From Nocardioides flavescens (lineage in GTDB: Bacteria > Actinomycetota > Actinomycetes > Propionibacteriales > Nocardioidaceae), in the NCBI RefSeq assembly GCF_009823805.1, contig NZ_WUEK01000009.1, positions 1-64,000 on the forward strand: 64,000 nucleotides of DNA, in the 5' to 3' direction. The translations under genes were made by a program, and so were the position numbers. Every line of letters begins with the position of its first letter. The first letter of the stretch is position 1. The notes beneath the pieces were generated by a model. The model was not told the DNA's origin and ran no database searches. It saw only the letters and a list, made by a program, of their open reading frames with translations. Positions 25,067 to 34,461 of this stretch are shown here, in pieces.

Positions 25067-25961
25067 CGACCCCGAGCAGGAGCTGCTCGCCGTCGCCGAC
25101 GACCTCTACGCGCTGCCGCTGGGTGAGTTCACCCCGGCCCGCGACGCCCGGGCCAAGGAGCTGAAGGGCACGGATCTCGCCGCCCCGGTGAAGAAGCTGC
25201 GCAAGCCGTCACTGGCCGCCTGGGTCGTCAACCTGCTCGTGCGCCGCGACGCCGCGCAGGTCGAGCAGGTGCTGCAGGTCGGTGCCGCACTGCGCCAGGC
25301 CCAGGAGGCGATGTCGGGCGACGAGCTGCGTCAGCTCACCCGGCAGCGGCGCCAGCTCACCGCGGCCGTCACCACCCAGGCGCGGCGGCTCGCGCGTGAC
25401 GAGGGCCAGAAGGTCACCGAGGCCGTCGCCGAGCAGGTCGAGGCGACCCTCACAGCGGCGATGCTCGACGAGCGGTGCGCGCTCGCCGTGCGCAGCGGTC
25501 TGCTCGTGACCGCGCTGTCGGCCACCGGGGTCGAGGAGGTCGCCCTCGACGGGGCCGTCGCGCTGCCCGAGGCGCTCGGGTTCGAGGCCACCGCCCAGGA
25601 GGCCCCGGCCCCCGCCCGGCCCGACCTGCGCGTCGTACCCGACCCCGACGCCGAGGCCAAGGCCCGGGCGGCGGCCCAGGAGGCGCTGACCGAGGCCGAG
25701 GAGGCACTGCGCGAGGCCACCGAGGAGCGTGACGAGGCGCGGGAGTCCGTCGCCCGTCTCGAGGCGCGCTCGATGCAGGTGCAGGCCGAGATCGACGAGC
25801 TGCGGCGCCGGCTCGCCGAGCTGGAGGAGACGGCCGAGGAGGTCGACGAGGAGCTGGCCGGAGCGGAGGAGGCACGCGACGAGGCGGAGGAGTCGCTGGC
25901 CGACGCTGCCCGGACCCGCGACGAGGCGGCCGCGGTGGTGGACCGGCTCAGCGCGGACTGA
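25056..25961 (+). CDS. coiled-coil protein of unknown function
   Basis: This is a 301-residue soluble protein with no recognised enzymatic motif. Residues 1-60 include a conserved-looking block (LYALPLGEFTPARDARAKELK...KPSLAAWVVNLLVR). The middle is helical, and the last 100 residues form a strong acidic coiled coil (EAEEALREATEERDEARESV onward) with heptad spacing. It may be a scaffold or a filament-like protein. Its last 14 bp overlap the convergent FGGY-like gene. Confidence 0.75.
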   Translation: MATDDPEQELLAVADDLYALPLGEFTPARDARAKELKGTDLAAPVKKLRKPSLAAWVVNLLVRRDAAQVEQVLQVGAALRQAQEAMSGDELRQLTRQRRQLTAAVTTQARRLARDEGQKVTEAVAEQVEATLTAAMLDERCALAVRSGLLVTALSATGVEEVALDGAVALPEALGFEATAQEAPAPARPDLRVVPDPDAEAKARAAAQEALTEAEEALREATEERDEARESVARLEARSMQVQAEIDELRRRLAELEETAEEVDEELAGAEEARDEAEESLADAARTRDEAAAVVDRLSAD

Positions 25962-26700
25962 GGCCGGTCGGCTCCGGCGTGCCCCACCAGCCGAGCCCCA
26001 GGCCGGCGGCGTACGCCGTGCCGAGGGCGGGGTCTCCGCCCACCAGCTCCCCTGCGCGGTGGGTCGACAGCAGGGCGGTCACGGGGACGTCGAGCCCGCC
26101 GCTGGCGCCCGGCTCGGTGTCCGCGATCCGGCCCCAGGGTGCCGTCAGCTCGGGCAGCGCGTCGACCGGGACGCCGGCGGCCCGGCAGCGCTCCTCGCTC
26201 CAGGCGCCTGCGCCGGCGTCGTAGAGGCCGGAGTGCTCGGCCTGCGAGGGATCGGTCAGGTGGTAGGTGCCGCGGGTCAGCCGGGCCAGCAGGTAGGAGT
26301 CGAGGCCGCCGAGGGCGTAGGTGTCCTCCTCGACCAGCCGCCAGGTGTGCGGCTCGTGCTCCGCCACCCACCGCAGCGCCTCGACCGGACCACCCGGCGC
26401 CGTCACCGCCGGACGGGGCGACCCGAGCGTGTCTCGGTCCCACAGCACCACGGGTCCCGGGTCGGCGCCCAGGCCTAGACCTGCGGGTCCGGCGCCCGGG
26501 CGACCCAGGAGGTCGAGCGCGGCGGCCCAGAGCTCGCCGGGCGCCAGCTCGAACCACCCGGGTCGGGGCTCGCTCACGGGCAGGGGACGCTCGGCCCGTG
26601 CCGTCGTGGTGCCCTCGCGGTCGAGCGCCACTGCGGTCACGCGGGCGCCCGTGGCGTCGACCCCGACGTGGAGCCCGACGACCTGCGCTGCGGCGCTCAC
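25948..26700 (-). CDS. half-length FGGY carbohydrate kinase-like protein
   Basis: This 250-residue protein resembles the N-terminal actin-like domain of xylulokinases: GLHVGVDATGARVTAVALDREG, then RPGWFELAPGELWAAALDLL, a middle block LGGLDSYLLARLTRGTYHLTD and SGLYDAGAGAWSEERC. The family is normally about 480-500 residues; here the C-terminal ATP-binding domain is nearly absent and the end jumps to LGTAYAAGLGLGWWGTPE, which looks like the tail of that domain. It is probably not an active kinase. It could be a decayed gene or a repurposed sugar-binding protein. Codon use looks normal, with no frameshift, and the start GTG fits MSAAAQVVGLHVG. Confidence 0.65.
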   Translation of the reverse strand: MSAAAQVVGLHVGVDATGARVTAVALDREGTTTARAERPLPVSEPRPGWFELAPGELWAAALDLLGRPGAGPAGLGLGADPGPVVLWDRDTLGSPRPAVTAPGGPVEALRWVAEHEPHTWRLVEEDTYALGGLDSYLLARLTRGTYHLTDPSQAEHSGLYDAGAGAWSEERCRAAGVPVDALPELTAPWGRIADTEPGASGGLDVPVTALLSTHRAGELVGGDPALGTAYAAGLGLGWWGTPEPTGLSPR

Positions 26701-26711
26701 GGTCGCCAGGC

Positions 26712-27542
26712 TCAGCCGTCGCCGTGCGCGGTCTCGCGCACGATCGCGAGGACCTGCTCGTCGATCCACGCGAGCTCGGGGGAGACCCGCATCTCGTAGT
26801 TCTCGGTGCCGACCCAGTCCGCGAACTCGCGGTGCCCCTGCGCCTGCGCGAACGCCGTCAGCTCGGCCTCGAGCTCGGGCGTCACCGGCACGCGCTCGTC
26901 CTCGGTCGAGGCGGTGAGGTAGAGGTCGTTGAGGTCGAGCAGCCGCCCGAGCTCCTCGAACGGCGAGACGTGGTCGTCGACGCGCAGGTCGACCGCGATG
27001 TCGTCGAGGCCGCCGTAGCCCGCGCCGTCGCGCACCACCAGCAGCGCCGCGGACTGACGCCCGCGCTTGTCGCCGCCGGCCGCGTCGCCCGCGAGCAGGG
27101 CCGCCATCAGCCGCCGCGCGAGCGGGAGCTCCGGGTCGCTGGCGAGGAAGGCCGTCTCCATGTCGCGCACGACCTGCTCGCCGGCGAGCACGTTGCCCTG
27201 GATCGCGTAACCCTCGCCGGTCGTCCCGCCGGCCCAGTCGAGGCAGGCGGGCCCGGTGTGGCTGGCGGCGCCGCCGTCGGAGTCGACGATGCCGACCTGG
27301 CGGTGGTCACGGCCCTCGTCCTCCTCGAGCAGGCGCTGCAGCGCCACCGGCGCCGTGGCGCCGTCGTCGAGGTGCGCGAGCGCCTGGCCCTTGTAGGCGA
27401 CGTTGGCGTCGGCCTGGGTGGCGATGGCCCCGACCTGGGCGACGGCGGCCGGCACGGCGGCTCCGACGGCGAGGAACTTCGAGGCCACAGCGACGCCCCA
27501 CGACTCGCCGTCGGCGGAGCGGGCCACGATCGAGAAGGTCAT
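26712..27542 (-). CDS. DUF1028 (Ntn-hydrolase-like) family protein
   Basis: This 276-residue protein has the DUF1028 pattern: MTFSIVARSADGESWGVAVASKFLAVGAAVPAA, ATQADANVAYKGQAL and CLDWAGGTTGEGYAIQGN. A C-terminal putative peptidoglycan-binding-like segment follows from about residue 190 (DLRVDDHVSPFEELGRLL). The biochemical role of DUF1028 is not established, though the fold is thought to be Ntn-hydrolase-like. TAGGCT lies 6 nt before its ATG (leaderless). It is followed by the FGGY-like gene 11 bp on. Confidence 0.88.
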   Translation of the reverse strand: MTFSIVARSADGESWGVAVASKFLAVGAAVPAAVAQVGAIATQADANVAYKGQALAHLDDGATAPVALQRLLEEDEGRDHRQVGIVDSDGGAASHTGPACLDWAGGTTGEGYAIQGNVLAGEQVVRDMETAFLASDPELPLARRLMAALLAGDAAGGDKRGRQSAALLVVRDGAGYGGLDDIAVDLRVDDHVSPFEELGRLLDLNDLYLTASTEDERVPVTPELEAELTAFAQAQGHREFADWVGTENYEMRVSPELAWIDEQVLAIVRETAHGDG

Positions 27543-27548
27543 GGGGCG

Positions 27549-27554
27549 AGCCTA
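27549..27554 (-). promoter_or_regulatory. -10 box TAGGCT of the DUF1028 gene
   Basis: TAGGCT on the minus strand is 6 nt before the ATG at 27542. No ribosome site is present, so a leaderless mRNA is likely. Confidence 0.55.
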
Positions 27555-27692
27555 TGACCGAGCGTCGACGACGGGCCGCACGCACCCGCCGGAGCCTGTG
27601 GACACGGCCTGGTGGGCGTGTGGCGCGGGCCACTACGGTGGCCGTGGAACGTTCCAAGCCGGCTCGTCCGGTCACACCCAGGGAGAGCACAG

Positions 27693-28721
27693 ATGCGCGT
27701 CGGAGTCCTCACCGGTGGGGGCGACTGCCCCGGTCTCAACGCGGTGATCCGCGCCGTCGTACGCCGCGGCGTGCGCGACCACGGCTTCGAGTTCCTCGGC
27801 TTCCGCGACGGCTGGCGCGGCCCGCTCGAGGGCCTGACGATGGAGCTCGGCATCGAGCAGTGCCGCGGCATCCTGCCCCGCGGCGGCACGATCCTCGGCT
27901 CCTCGCGCACCAACCCGTTCTCCATCGACGGCGGGGTCGAGCAGATCAAGGACAACCTCGCCTCGGCCGGCGTCGACGCCCTCGTCGCGATCGGCGGCGA
28001 GGACACCCTCGGCGTCGCCACCAAGCTCGCCGAGCTCGGCGTCGACGTGGTCGGGGTGCCCAAGACGATCGACAACGACCTGTCCGGCACCGACTTCACC
28101 TTCGGCTTCGACACGGCCGTCAACATCGCGACCGAGGCCATCGACCGCCTCCACACCACCGCCGAGTCGCACCACCGCGTCCTCGTCGTCGAGGTCATGG
28201 GCCGCCACGCCGGCTGGATCGCGCTGCACGCCGGCATCGCCGGCGGTGCGAGCGCGGTGCTGATCCCCGAGCAGCCGTTCGACATCGAGGCACTGTGCCG
28301 CCACGTCGAGACCCGCTTCGAGACCTCCTACGCCCCGATCATCGTGGTCTCCGAGGGCGCGGTCCCGGTCGAGGGCGGTGACATGACCCTGGTGTCGGGG
28401 GAGAAGGACGCCTTCGGCCACGTCCGCCTCGGCGGCATCGGCGACCGCATCGCCAGCGAGATCGAGGCGCGCACCGGCAAGGAGTCGCGTGCGGTCGTCC
28501 TCGGCCACGTCCAGCGGGGCGGCACGCCCACGGCGTTCGACCGCTGGCTCGCCACCCGCTTCGGCCTGCACGCCGCCGACGCCGTCGCCGCCGGCGACTT
28601 CGGCACGATGATGGCGCTGCGCGGGACGAACATCGAGCGGGTCCCGCTCAGCGAGGGCACCGCCGAGCTGAAGCTCGTCAGCCCGGAGGAGTACGCCGAG
28701 GCGGCGGTCTTCTTCGGCTGA
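27693..28721 (+). CDS. 6-phosphofructokinase with PPi-type active-site residues
   Basis: This 342-residue enzyme converts fructose 6-phosphate to fructose 1,6-bisphosphate in glycolysis. The N-terminal GGGDCPGLNAVIR is the phosphate loop and PKTIDNDLSGTD the catalytic region. In E. coli numbering, which fits here without gaps, residue 104 is Asp (GGEDT) and 124 is Lys (PKTIDND). Asp104 with Lys124 is the signature of pyrophosphate-dependent enzymes; ATP enzymes have Gly at 104. So PPi rather than ATP may be the phosphate donor, as in Amycolatopsis. The ATG has GGGAGAG upstream; TACGGT near 27636 may be its -10. Confidence 0.92.
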   Translation: MRVGVLTGGGDCPGLNAVIRAVVRRGVRDHGFEFLGFRDGWRGPLEGLTMELGIEQCRGILPRGGTILGSSRTNPFSIDGGVEQIKDNLASAGVDALVAIGGEDTLGVATKLAELGVDVVGVPKTIDNDLSGTDFTFGFDTAVNIATEAIDRLHTTAESHHRVLVVEVMGRHAGWIALHAGIAGGASAVLIPEQPFDIEALCRHVETRFETSYAPIIVVSEGAVPVEGGDMTLVSGEKDAFGHVRLGGIGDRIASEIEARTGKESRAVVLGHVQRGGTPTAFDRWLATRFGLHAADAVAAGDFGTMMALRGTNIERVPLSEGTAELKLVSPEEYAEAAVFFG

Positions 28722-28745
28722 TCCCGAGGCTCTCGGCTCGGTAAC

Positions 28746-28771
28746 GGAACCGGTCCGTCCCCGGCTGCGTA
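28746..28771 (+). promoter_or_regulatory. ECF-type promoter GGAAC-N17-CGTA before the sigma gene
   Basis: GGAAC (28746-28750) and CGTA (28768-28771) are separated by 17 bp, the layout of promoters read by SigE-type ECF factors. Transcription would start just before the GTG at 28781, which has no ribosome site. Autoregulation by the encoded sigma factor is the natural reading. Confidence 0.5.
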
Positions 28772-28780
28772 GAGGCAGGT

Positions 28781-29305
28781 GTGGGGGACGCACCGGCCGG
28801 CGACGGCGTCGACGACGGGTTCGACGAGTTCGCCGCCGCCGCGTGGCCACGCCTCCACCGAGCCGAGGTCCTGCTCTGCGGTGACCACCACCTCGCCGAG
28901 GACCTCGTCCAGACCGCGCTGGCCCGCACTTTCGCGCGCTGGCGCAAGGTGCGGCGTGAGGACGCCCTGGCCTACGCGCGCCGCACCCTGGTCAACCTCA
29001 ACATCGACCGGCACCGGCGTCGCCTCGGCACCGTCGAGGTCGGTGATGACGCCCTCCAGACGCATCCGGAGCGGACCGACGAGCGCGCCGAGCAGCGCGA
29101 CGAGGTCGTCCGCCTGCTGCGCACGCTGACCGACCGCGAGCGCCGCGTCGTCGTGCTGCGCCACTACCTCGACCTCTCCGAGGCCGAGGCGGCCCGCGAG
29201 CTGGGCGTCGCGCCCGGCACCGTCAAGAGCGCGCTCTCCCGCGCGCTCGCCAAGCTTCGCGTCGCCGCCCAGGCCGGCGCGGTCGAGGAAGTGGTGGAGA
29301 GATGA
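28781..29305 (+). CDS. SigE-family ECF RNA polymerase sigma factor
   Basis: This 174-residue sigma factor has region 2 (FDEFAAAAWPRLHRAEVLLCGDHHLAEDLVQTALARTFARWRKV) and region 4 (LTDRERRVVVLRHYLDLSEAEAARELGVAPGTVKSALSRALAKL), with no region 3, as expected of group IV. The GTG start is close to the predicted transcription start. It overlaps the downstream membrane protein gene by 4 bp, the usual layout of an ECF factor and its partner. Confidence 0.9.
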   Translation: MGDAPAGDGVDDGFDEFAAAAWPRLHRAEVLLCGDHHLAEDLVQTALARTFARWRKVRREDALAYARRTLVNLNIDRHRRRLGTVEVGDDALQTHPERTDERAEQRDEVVRLLRTLTDRERRVVVLRHYLDLSEAEAARELGVAPGTVKSALSRALAKLRVAAQAGAVEEVVER

Positions 29306-30300
29306 GCGAGACCCGCAGCGTCGAGGAGCTCGAGCAGGCGCTCCGCCCCGACCATCCGGACCGGCTCACCGCGGTCCGACTCGCAGCGATCCGGTCTCAG
29401 GGCCGTCGTCGCCGTCGCGCCCGGCTCTCGGCGTACGGCGTGGGCGCGGCCACGGCGCTCCTGGTTGCCGGGGTGGTCACGACCCAGGTGACCGACCCGA
29501 CGGGGTCGGGCGCGGAGGACCGCGCGTCGTACGCCGACGAGGTGCGGGGGCCGGCCGAGCTCTTGCCGCTCGCTGCCCGTGCTCTGGCTGAGGTCCCCGG
29601 CGCACGGCAGGTATCGGCCGGCCAGGTCGTCCTGCCCCGGCCCGCCGACGCCGTGGACCCGATGGCGGACGTGGTGGCCGACCGCTTCGTCGATGCCGCC
29701 GTCGACCTCGGCGCGCACGGTTACACAGGCGTCACGTCGTTCGACACAGGCGCGTTCCCGCAGTGGCTCTCCTCCGGGGTGCAGGCGTGGGAGCGCGCGC
29801 AGGGCGACGAGAGCAGCTGGCCGGTCGGATCGACCGACAACGGCATCCTCGTGGACGTGGGCGAGCTGCAGCTGGCGTGCGTGCGCCCGTTCCACGAGGG
29901 GTTCAGCGGCGAGGGCGCGGACCGCTGCTCCCCAGCCGTGCTCGAGGAGCGGGACGGCGTCCGGACGTTCGGCTGGGGGATGGGCACCGACGACTTCCTC
30001 GCCGCAGGCTCCGACCTCGAGCTGTTCGACGCGCCCGACTACAGCACCGGCTCCCCTCGGATGCTGTGGATCGGCGGGCGCGACGGCACGGACGCAGCCC
30101 GCGTCGAGCTCGTCGCCACCGACGGCTCGCGCACGGAGGCGACGGTGGCCGCCGGCACCGTGGTGCCCGGCGACACGATGTTCTGGGGACCGGTCACCGG
30201 CGAGCTGGCGGAGGCTGTCGTCTACGACGCCGACGGCGACGTGGTCGAGCGTCACGAGGTGCGTCCCTGCGACGACCCCGTCGACTGCGAGGTGCGCTGA
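29302..30300 (+). CDS. single-pass membrane protein coupled to the ECF sigma factor
   Basis: This 332-residue protein has a short cytoplasmic N-terminus (about 40 residues, Arg-rich before the membrane), one helix (about 44-63, YGVGAATALLVAGVVTTQV) and a large extracytoplasmic domain with four or five Cys. It has no zinc anti-sigma HxxxCxxC motif. By position it is a candidate anti-sigma factor or signal sensor, but the cytoplasmic part is short and I recognise no family. The outer domain ends in CDDPVDCEVR. Confidence 0.7.
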   Translation: MSETRSVEELEQALRPDHPDRLTAVRLAAIRSQGRRRRRARLSAYGVGAATALLVAGVVTTQVTDPTGSGAEDRASYADEVRGPAELLPLAARALAEVPGARQVSAGQVVLPRPADAVDPMADVVADRFVDAAVDLGAHGYTGVTSFDTGAFPQWLSSGVQAWERAQGDESSWPVGSTDNGILVDVGELQLACVRPFHEGFSGEGADRCSPAVLEERDGVRTFGWGMGTDDFLAAGSDLELFDAPDYSTGSPRMLWIGGRDGTDAARVELVATDGSRTEATVAAGTVVPGDTMFWGPVTGELAEAVVYDADGDVVERHEVRPCDDPVDCEVR

Positions 30301-30403
30301 CCCGGGCCTCGGGCGCGGTACGGTGCAGAACCGGTGCATGACAGCTCATCCGGTGGGGTAAACCCTGCGACCAGAGCTGCCCGTCTGGACTCGGAGGACC
30401 GAG

Positions 30404-31855
30404 ATGACCGCTTCTGCCCGCGAGACCGACGTCAACGGCTCGACCCCCGACCTGAAGAGGGTGATGGGGCCCAAGCTCCTGCTGCTCTTCATCGTCGGCG
30501 ACATCCTCGGTGCCGGGGTGTACGCCGTGACCGGACGCCTGGCGGGGCAGGTGGGCGGCATCGCCTGGCTGCCGTTCCTCGTCGCGTTCGGGGTCGCCAC
30601 GCTGACGGCGTACTCCTACCTCGAGCTGGTCACGAAGTACCCCCAGGCCGCCGGGGCCGCGTTGTACGCGCACAAGGCGTTCGGGGTGCACTTCGTGACG
30701 TTCCTGGTGGCGTTCACGGTGGTCTGCTCGGGCATCACGAGCGCCTCGACCTCCTCGGGGCTGCTCGCGCAGAACCTCCTGATCGGGCTGGACGAGTTCC
30801 TGCCCGGCATCCCGACCGGGAGCACCGCCAGCCTCGTCACGGCGCTGCTCTTCATGGTCCTGCTCGCCGCGATCAACCTGCGCGGGGTCGGTGAGAGCGT
30901 GAAGTTCAACGTCGTGCTGACCCTGATCGAGATGCTGGCCCTCGCCATCGTCATCGTGATCGGCTTCGTCGCGATCGGCGGCGGCGACGCCGACCTCGGC
31001 CGCATCACCGTCTTCGAGAGCCCCGACGACAAGGGGCTGTTCATGGCGGTCACGATCGCCACTGCCATCGCCTTCTTCTCGATGGTCGGCTTCGAGGACT
31101 CGGTCAACATGGTCGAGGAGACGAAGGACCCGCTGCGCATCTTCCCCAAGATGATGCTGACCGGCCTCGGCATCGCCGTGCTGATCTACGTGCTCGTCGC
31201 GATCTCGGTCGTCGCGGTCATCCCGGCCGGGCAGATCCTCGAGCCGCAGAACCCCGAGGCCGGCATCCTGCTCGACGTCGTGCGCATCGGCGCTCCGGAC
31301 CTGCCGATCGACAGGATCTTCCCGTTCCTCACGGTCTTCGCGGTCGCCAACACCGCCCTCATCAACATGCTGATGGCCAGCCGCCTCATCTACGGCATGG
31401 CGCAGCAGGACGTGCTGCCGCGCAGCCTCGGCCGGGTGCTGCCGCAGCGCCGCTCGCCGTACACCGCGATCGCCTTCACCACCGTGCTCGCGCTCGCGCT
31501 GATCATCGTGGTGCGCACCCAGTCCGACAGCACGATCGTCGCCGCCCTCTCGGGCACGACGTCGCTGCTGCTGCTCGCGGTCTTCACCATCGTCAACGTC
31601 TGCTGCCTGATCCTGCGCCGCGACCCCACCCCGGAGCGCGCCTTCCGCGCACCGACCGTGGTGCCGGTGCTCGGCGCGGTGTTCTGCGCCTACCTGCTCG
31701 GCCCGTGGGCGCGCCTCGAGGCCGACATGATCCAGTACAAGATCGCGGGCGGGCTGCTCGCCGTCGGCGTCGTGCTGTGGGCGATCACCTGGGCGACCAA
31801 CCGCGGCGTGCGCGCCAAGCGCACCGGCTTCCGCGACATCGAGAACCTCGAGTGA
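30404..31855 (+). CDS. APC-superfamily amino acid permease
   Basis: This 483-residue transporter has about 12 membrane helices. TM1 holds the unwound-helix motif GDILGAGVYAVTG typical of the APC fold, and the segment FFSMVGFEDSVNMVEETKDP matches the conserved consensus of cationic amino acid transporter-like members. It probably imports amino acids by proton symport; substrate is not predictable. A leader of roughly 100 bp comes before the ATG; GGAGG lies 6 nt upstream. Confidence 0.88.
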   Translation: MTASARETDVNGSTPDLKRVMGPKLLLLFIVGDILGAGVYAVTGRLAGQVGGIAWLPFLVAFGVATLTAYSYLELVTKYPQAAGAALYAHKAFGVHFVTFLVAFTVVCSGITSASTSSGLLAQNLLIGLDEFLPGIPTGSTASLVTALLFMVLLAAINLRGVGESVKFNVVLTLIEMLALAIVIVIGFVAIGGGDADLGRITVFESPDDKGLFMAVTIATAIAFFSMVGFEDSVNMVEETKDPLRIFPKMMLTGLGIAVLIYVLVAISVVAVIPAGQILEPQNPEAGILLDVVRIGAPDLPIDRIFPFLTVFAVANTALINMLMASRLIYGMAQQDVLPRSLGRVLPQRRSPYTAIAFTTVLALALIIVVRTQSDSTIVAALSGTTSLLLLAVFTIVNVCCLILRRDPTPERAFRAPTVVPVLGAVFCAYLLGPWARLEADMIQYKIAGGLLAVGVVLWAITWATNRGVRAKRTGFRDIENLE

Positions 31856-31906
31856 GCGCGGGTCCCGCCGACTGGTCGTGATTCCGGGCCGGGGTCGCGC
31901 TCGCCG

Positions 31907-31912
31907 TACCCT
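31907..31912 (+). promoter_or_regulatory. -10 box TACCCT of the class II DAHP synthase gene
   Basis: TACCCT lies 6 nt before the GTG at 31919. No Shine-Dalgarno sequence is present, so the transcript is probably leaderless. Confidence 0.55.
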
Positions 31913-31918
31913 GGGCCC

Positions 31919-33277
31919 GTGAGCAGCACCTTGCCGGACCTCGAGACTCTGCGAGCGATGGGCCCCGCCCAGCAGCCGACCTACCCCGACCGCGAGGCCG
32001 TCGACGCGGCCGTCACGCGGTTGAGCTCGATGCCGCCGCTGGTGTTCGCGGGGGAGTGCGACGACCTCACCGAGAAGATGGCCGCGGTCTCGCGCGGCGA
32101 GGCGTTCCTGCTGCAGGGCGGTGACTGCGCCGAGACCTTCGAGGGCGTCACCGCCGACAACGTCCGCAACAAGCTGCGCACGCTGCTGCAGATGGCGGTC
32201 GTGCTGACCTACGGCGGCTCGATGCCGGTCGTGAAGCTCGGCCGGATGGCCGGGCAGTACGCCAAGCCGCGCTCCTCCGACCTCGAGACCCGCGTGGTCG
32301 ACGGCGAGAGCATCACGCTGCCGGCCTACCGCGGCGACGCCGTCAACGGCTTCGAGTTCACCGCGGCCTCGCGCATCCCCGACCCGCACCGCCTCCTCGA
32401 CGTCTACAACGCCTCGGCGGCGACGCTCAACCTCGTGCGCGCCTTCGTCACAGGCGGCTACGCCGACCTGCGCCAGGTCCACACCTGGAACACCGACTTC
32501 GTGCGCGGCTCGGTCGTGGGGCAGCGCTACGAGCAGCTGGCCTCCGAGATCGACAAGGCGATGTCGTTCATGACCGCCATCGGGATCAGCCCCGAGGAGC
32601 TGCGCCGCGTCGACTTCCACTCCAGCCACGAGGCGCTGCTCTTGGAGTACGAACACGCGATGACGCGCATCGACTCGCGCACCGAGCGGCCCTACAACGT
32701 CTCGGGCCACTTCGTCTGGATCGGTGAGCGCACCCGTCAGCTCGACGGCGCCCACGTCGAGTACTTCCGCCACATCCGCAACCCGATCGGCTGCAAGCTC
32801 GGCCCCAGCGCCACCGCCGACGACGCGCTCGCGCTGGCGGCGCGGCTCAACCCCGACAACGAGCCCGGCCGCCTCACCTTCATCACCCGCTTCGGCGCCG
32901 GCAAGATCCGCGACGGCCTGCCCGGCCTGGTCGAGAAGGTCACCGCCGAGGGCGTCTCCGTGGCCTGGGTCTGCGACCCGATGCACGGCAACACCTTCGA
33001 GGCGAGCAACGGCTTCAAGACCCGGCGCTTCGAGGACGTCGTCGGCGAGGTGCAGGGCTTCTTCGACGTCCACCGCTCGCTCGGCACCGTGCCCGGCGGC
33101 ATCCTGGTCGAGATGACCGGCGACGACGTCACCGAGGTCATCGGCGGCGGCGAGGAGCTCACCGAGGCCGGCCTCGCGCACCGCTACGAGTCGGTCGTCG
33201 ACCCGCGCCTCAACCGCGTGCAGTCGCTCGAGCTGGCCTTCCACGTGGCGGAGATGCTGCGCGCCGGCGCTCGCTGA
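31919..33277 (+). CDS. class II 3-deoxy-7-phosphoheptulonate synthase (AroG/AroA-II)
   Basis: This 452-residue plant-type DAHP synthase condenses phosphoenolpyruvate and erythrose 4-phosphate, the first step of the shikimate pathway. Key blocks are LLQGGDCAETF, the KLGRMAGQYAKPRSS phosphate site, VHTWNTDFVRG, EALLLEYEHAMTR and WVCDPMHGNTFE. Length and motifs match the mycobacterial enzyme (Rv2178c), which lies in the same neighbourhood from memory. The window also encodes a class I enzyme at 35.6 kb. The start is leaderless GTG. Confidence 0.95.
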   Translation: MSSTLPDLETLRAMGPAQQPTYPDREAVDAAVTRLSSMPPLVFAGECDDLTEKMAAVSRGEAFLLQGGDCAETFEGVTADNVRNKLRTLLQMAVVLTYGGSMPVVKLGRMAGQYAKPRSSDLETRVVDGESITLPAYRGDAVNGFEFTAASRIPDPHRLLDVYNASAATLNLVRAFVTGGYADLRQVHTWNTDFVRGSVVGQRYEQLASEIDKAMSFMTAIGISPEELRRVDFHSSHEALLLEYEHAMTRIDSRTERPYNVSGHFVWIGERTRQLDGAHVEYFRHIRNPIGCKLGPSATADDALALAARLNPDNEPGRLTFITRFGAGKIRDGLPGLVEKVTAEGVSVAWVCDPMHGNTFEASNGFKTRRFEDVVGEVQGFFDVHRSLGTVPGGILVEMTGDDVTEVIGGGEELTEAGLAHRYESVVDPRLNRVQSLELAFHVAEMLRAGAR

Positions 33278-33329
33278 GCCCGCTCGACCCGTCGCACGCG
33301 GGTACCCACCCGCCGGCACACCCCCGACC

Positions 33330-34334
<1,005 letters not shown>

Positions 34335-34367
34335 CCGCGCCCGGCCGGCTGCGCTGCGCCGGGGTGG

Positions 34368-34416
34368 CGGTGCGTGGGCAACCTCCTCGGGGCGCCGAAC
34401 GGTTGCTGAGGCACCG
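34368..34416. terminator. nested inverted repeat between convergent genes
   Basis: CGGTGC (34368-34373) pairs with GCACCG (34411-34416), and CAACC (34379-34383) with GGTTG (34401-34405). The position between the convergent threonine aldolase and Zn-ribbon genes suits a bidirectional terminator. The CAACCTCCTCGG arm resembles the REP units elsewhere in the window. Confidence 0.5.
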
Positions 34417-34461
34417 CCGCCGGTCGAGCCCGCCGCCGCGCAGCCGCGGCGAGCGAGTCGG

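Noticed and set aside
30301..30403. Possible riboswitch in the leader of the APC permease gene
   Set aside because: The roughly 100-bp leader has some pairing potential but no motif of a known amino-acid, c-di-AMP or guanidine riboswitch.
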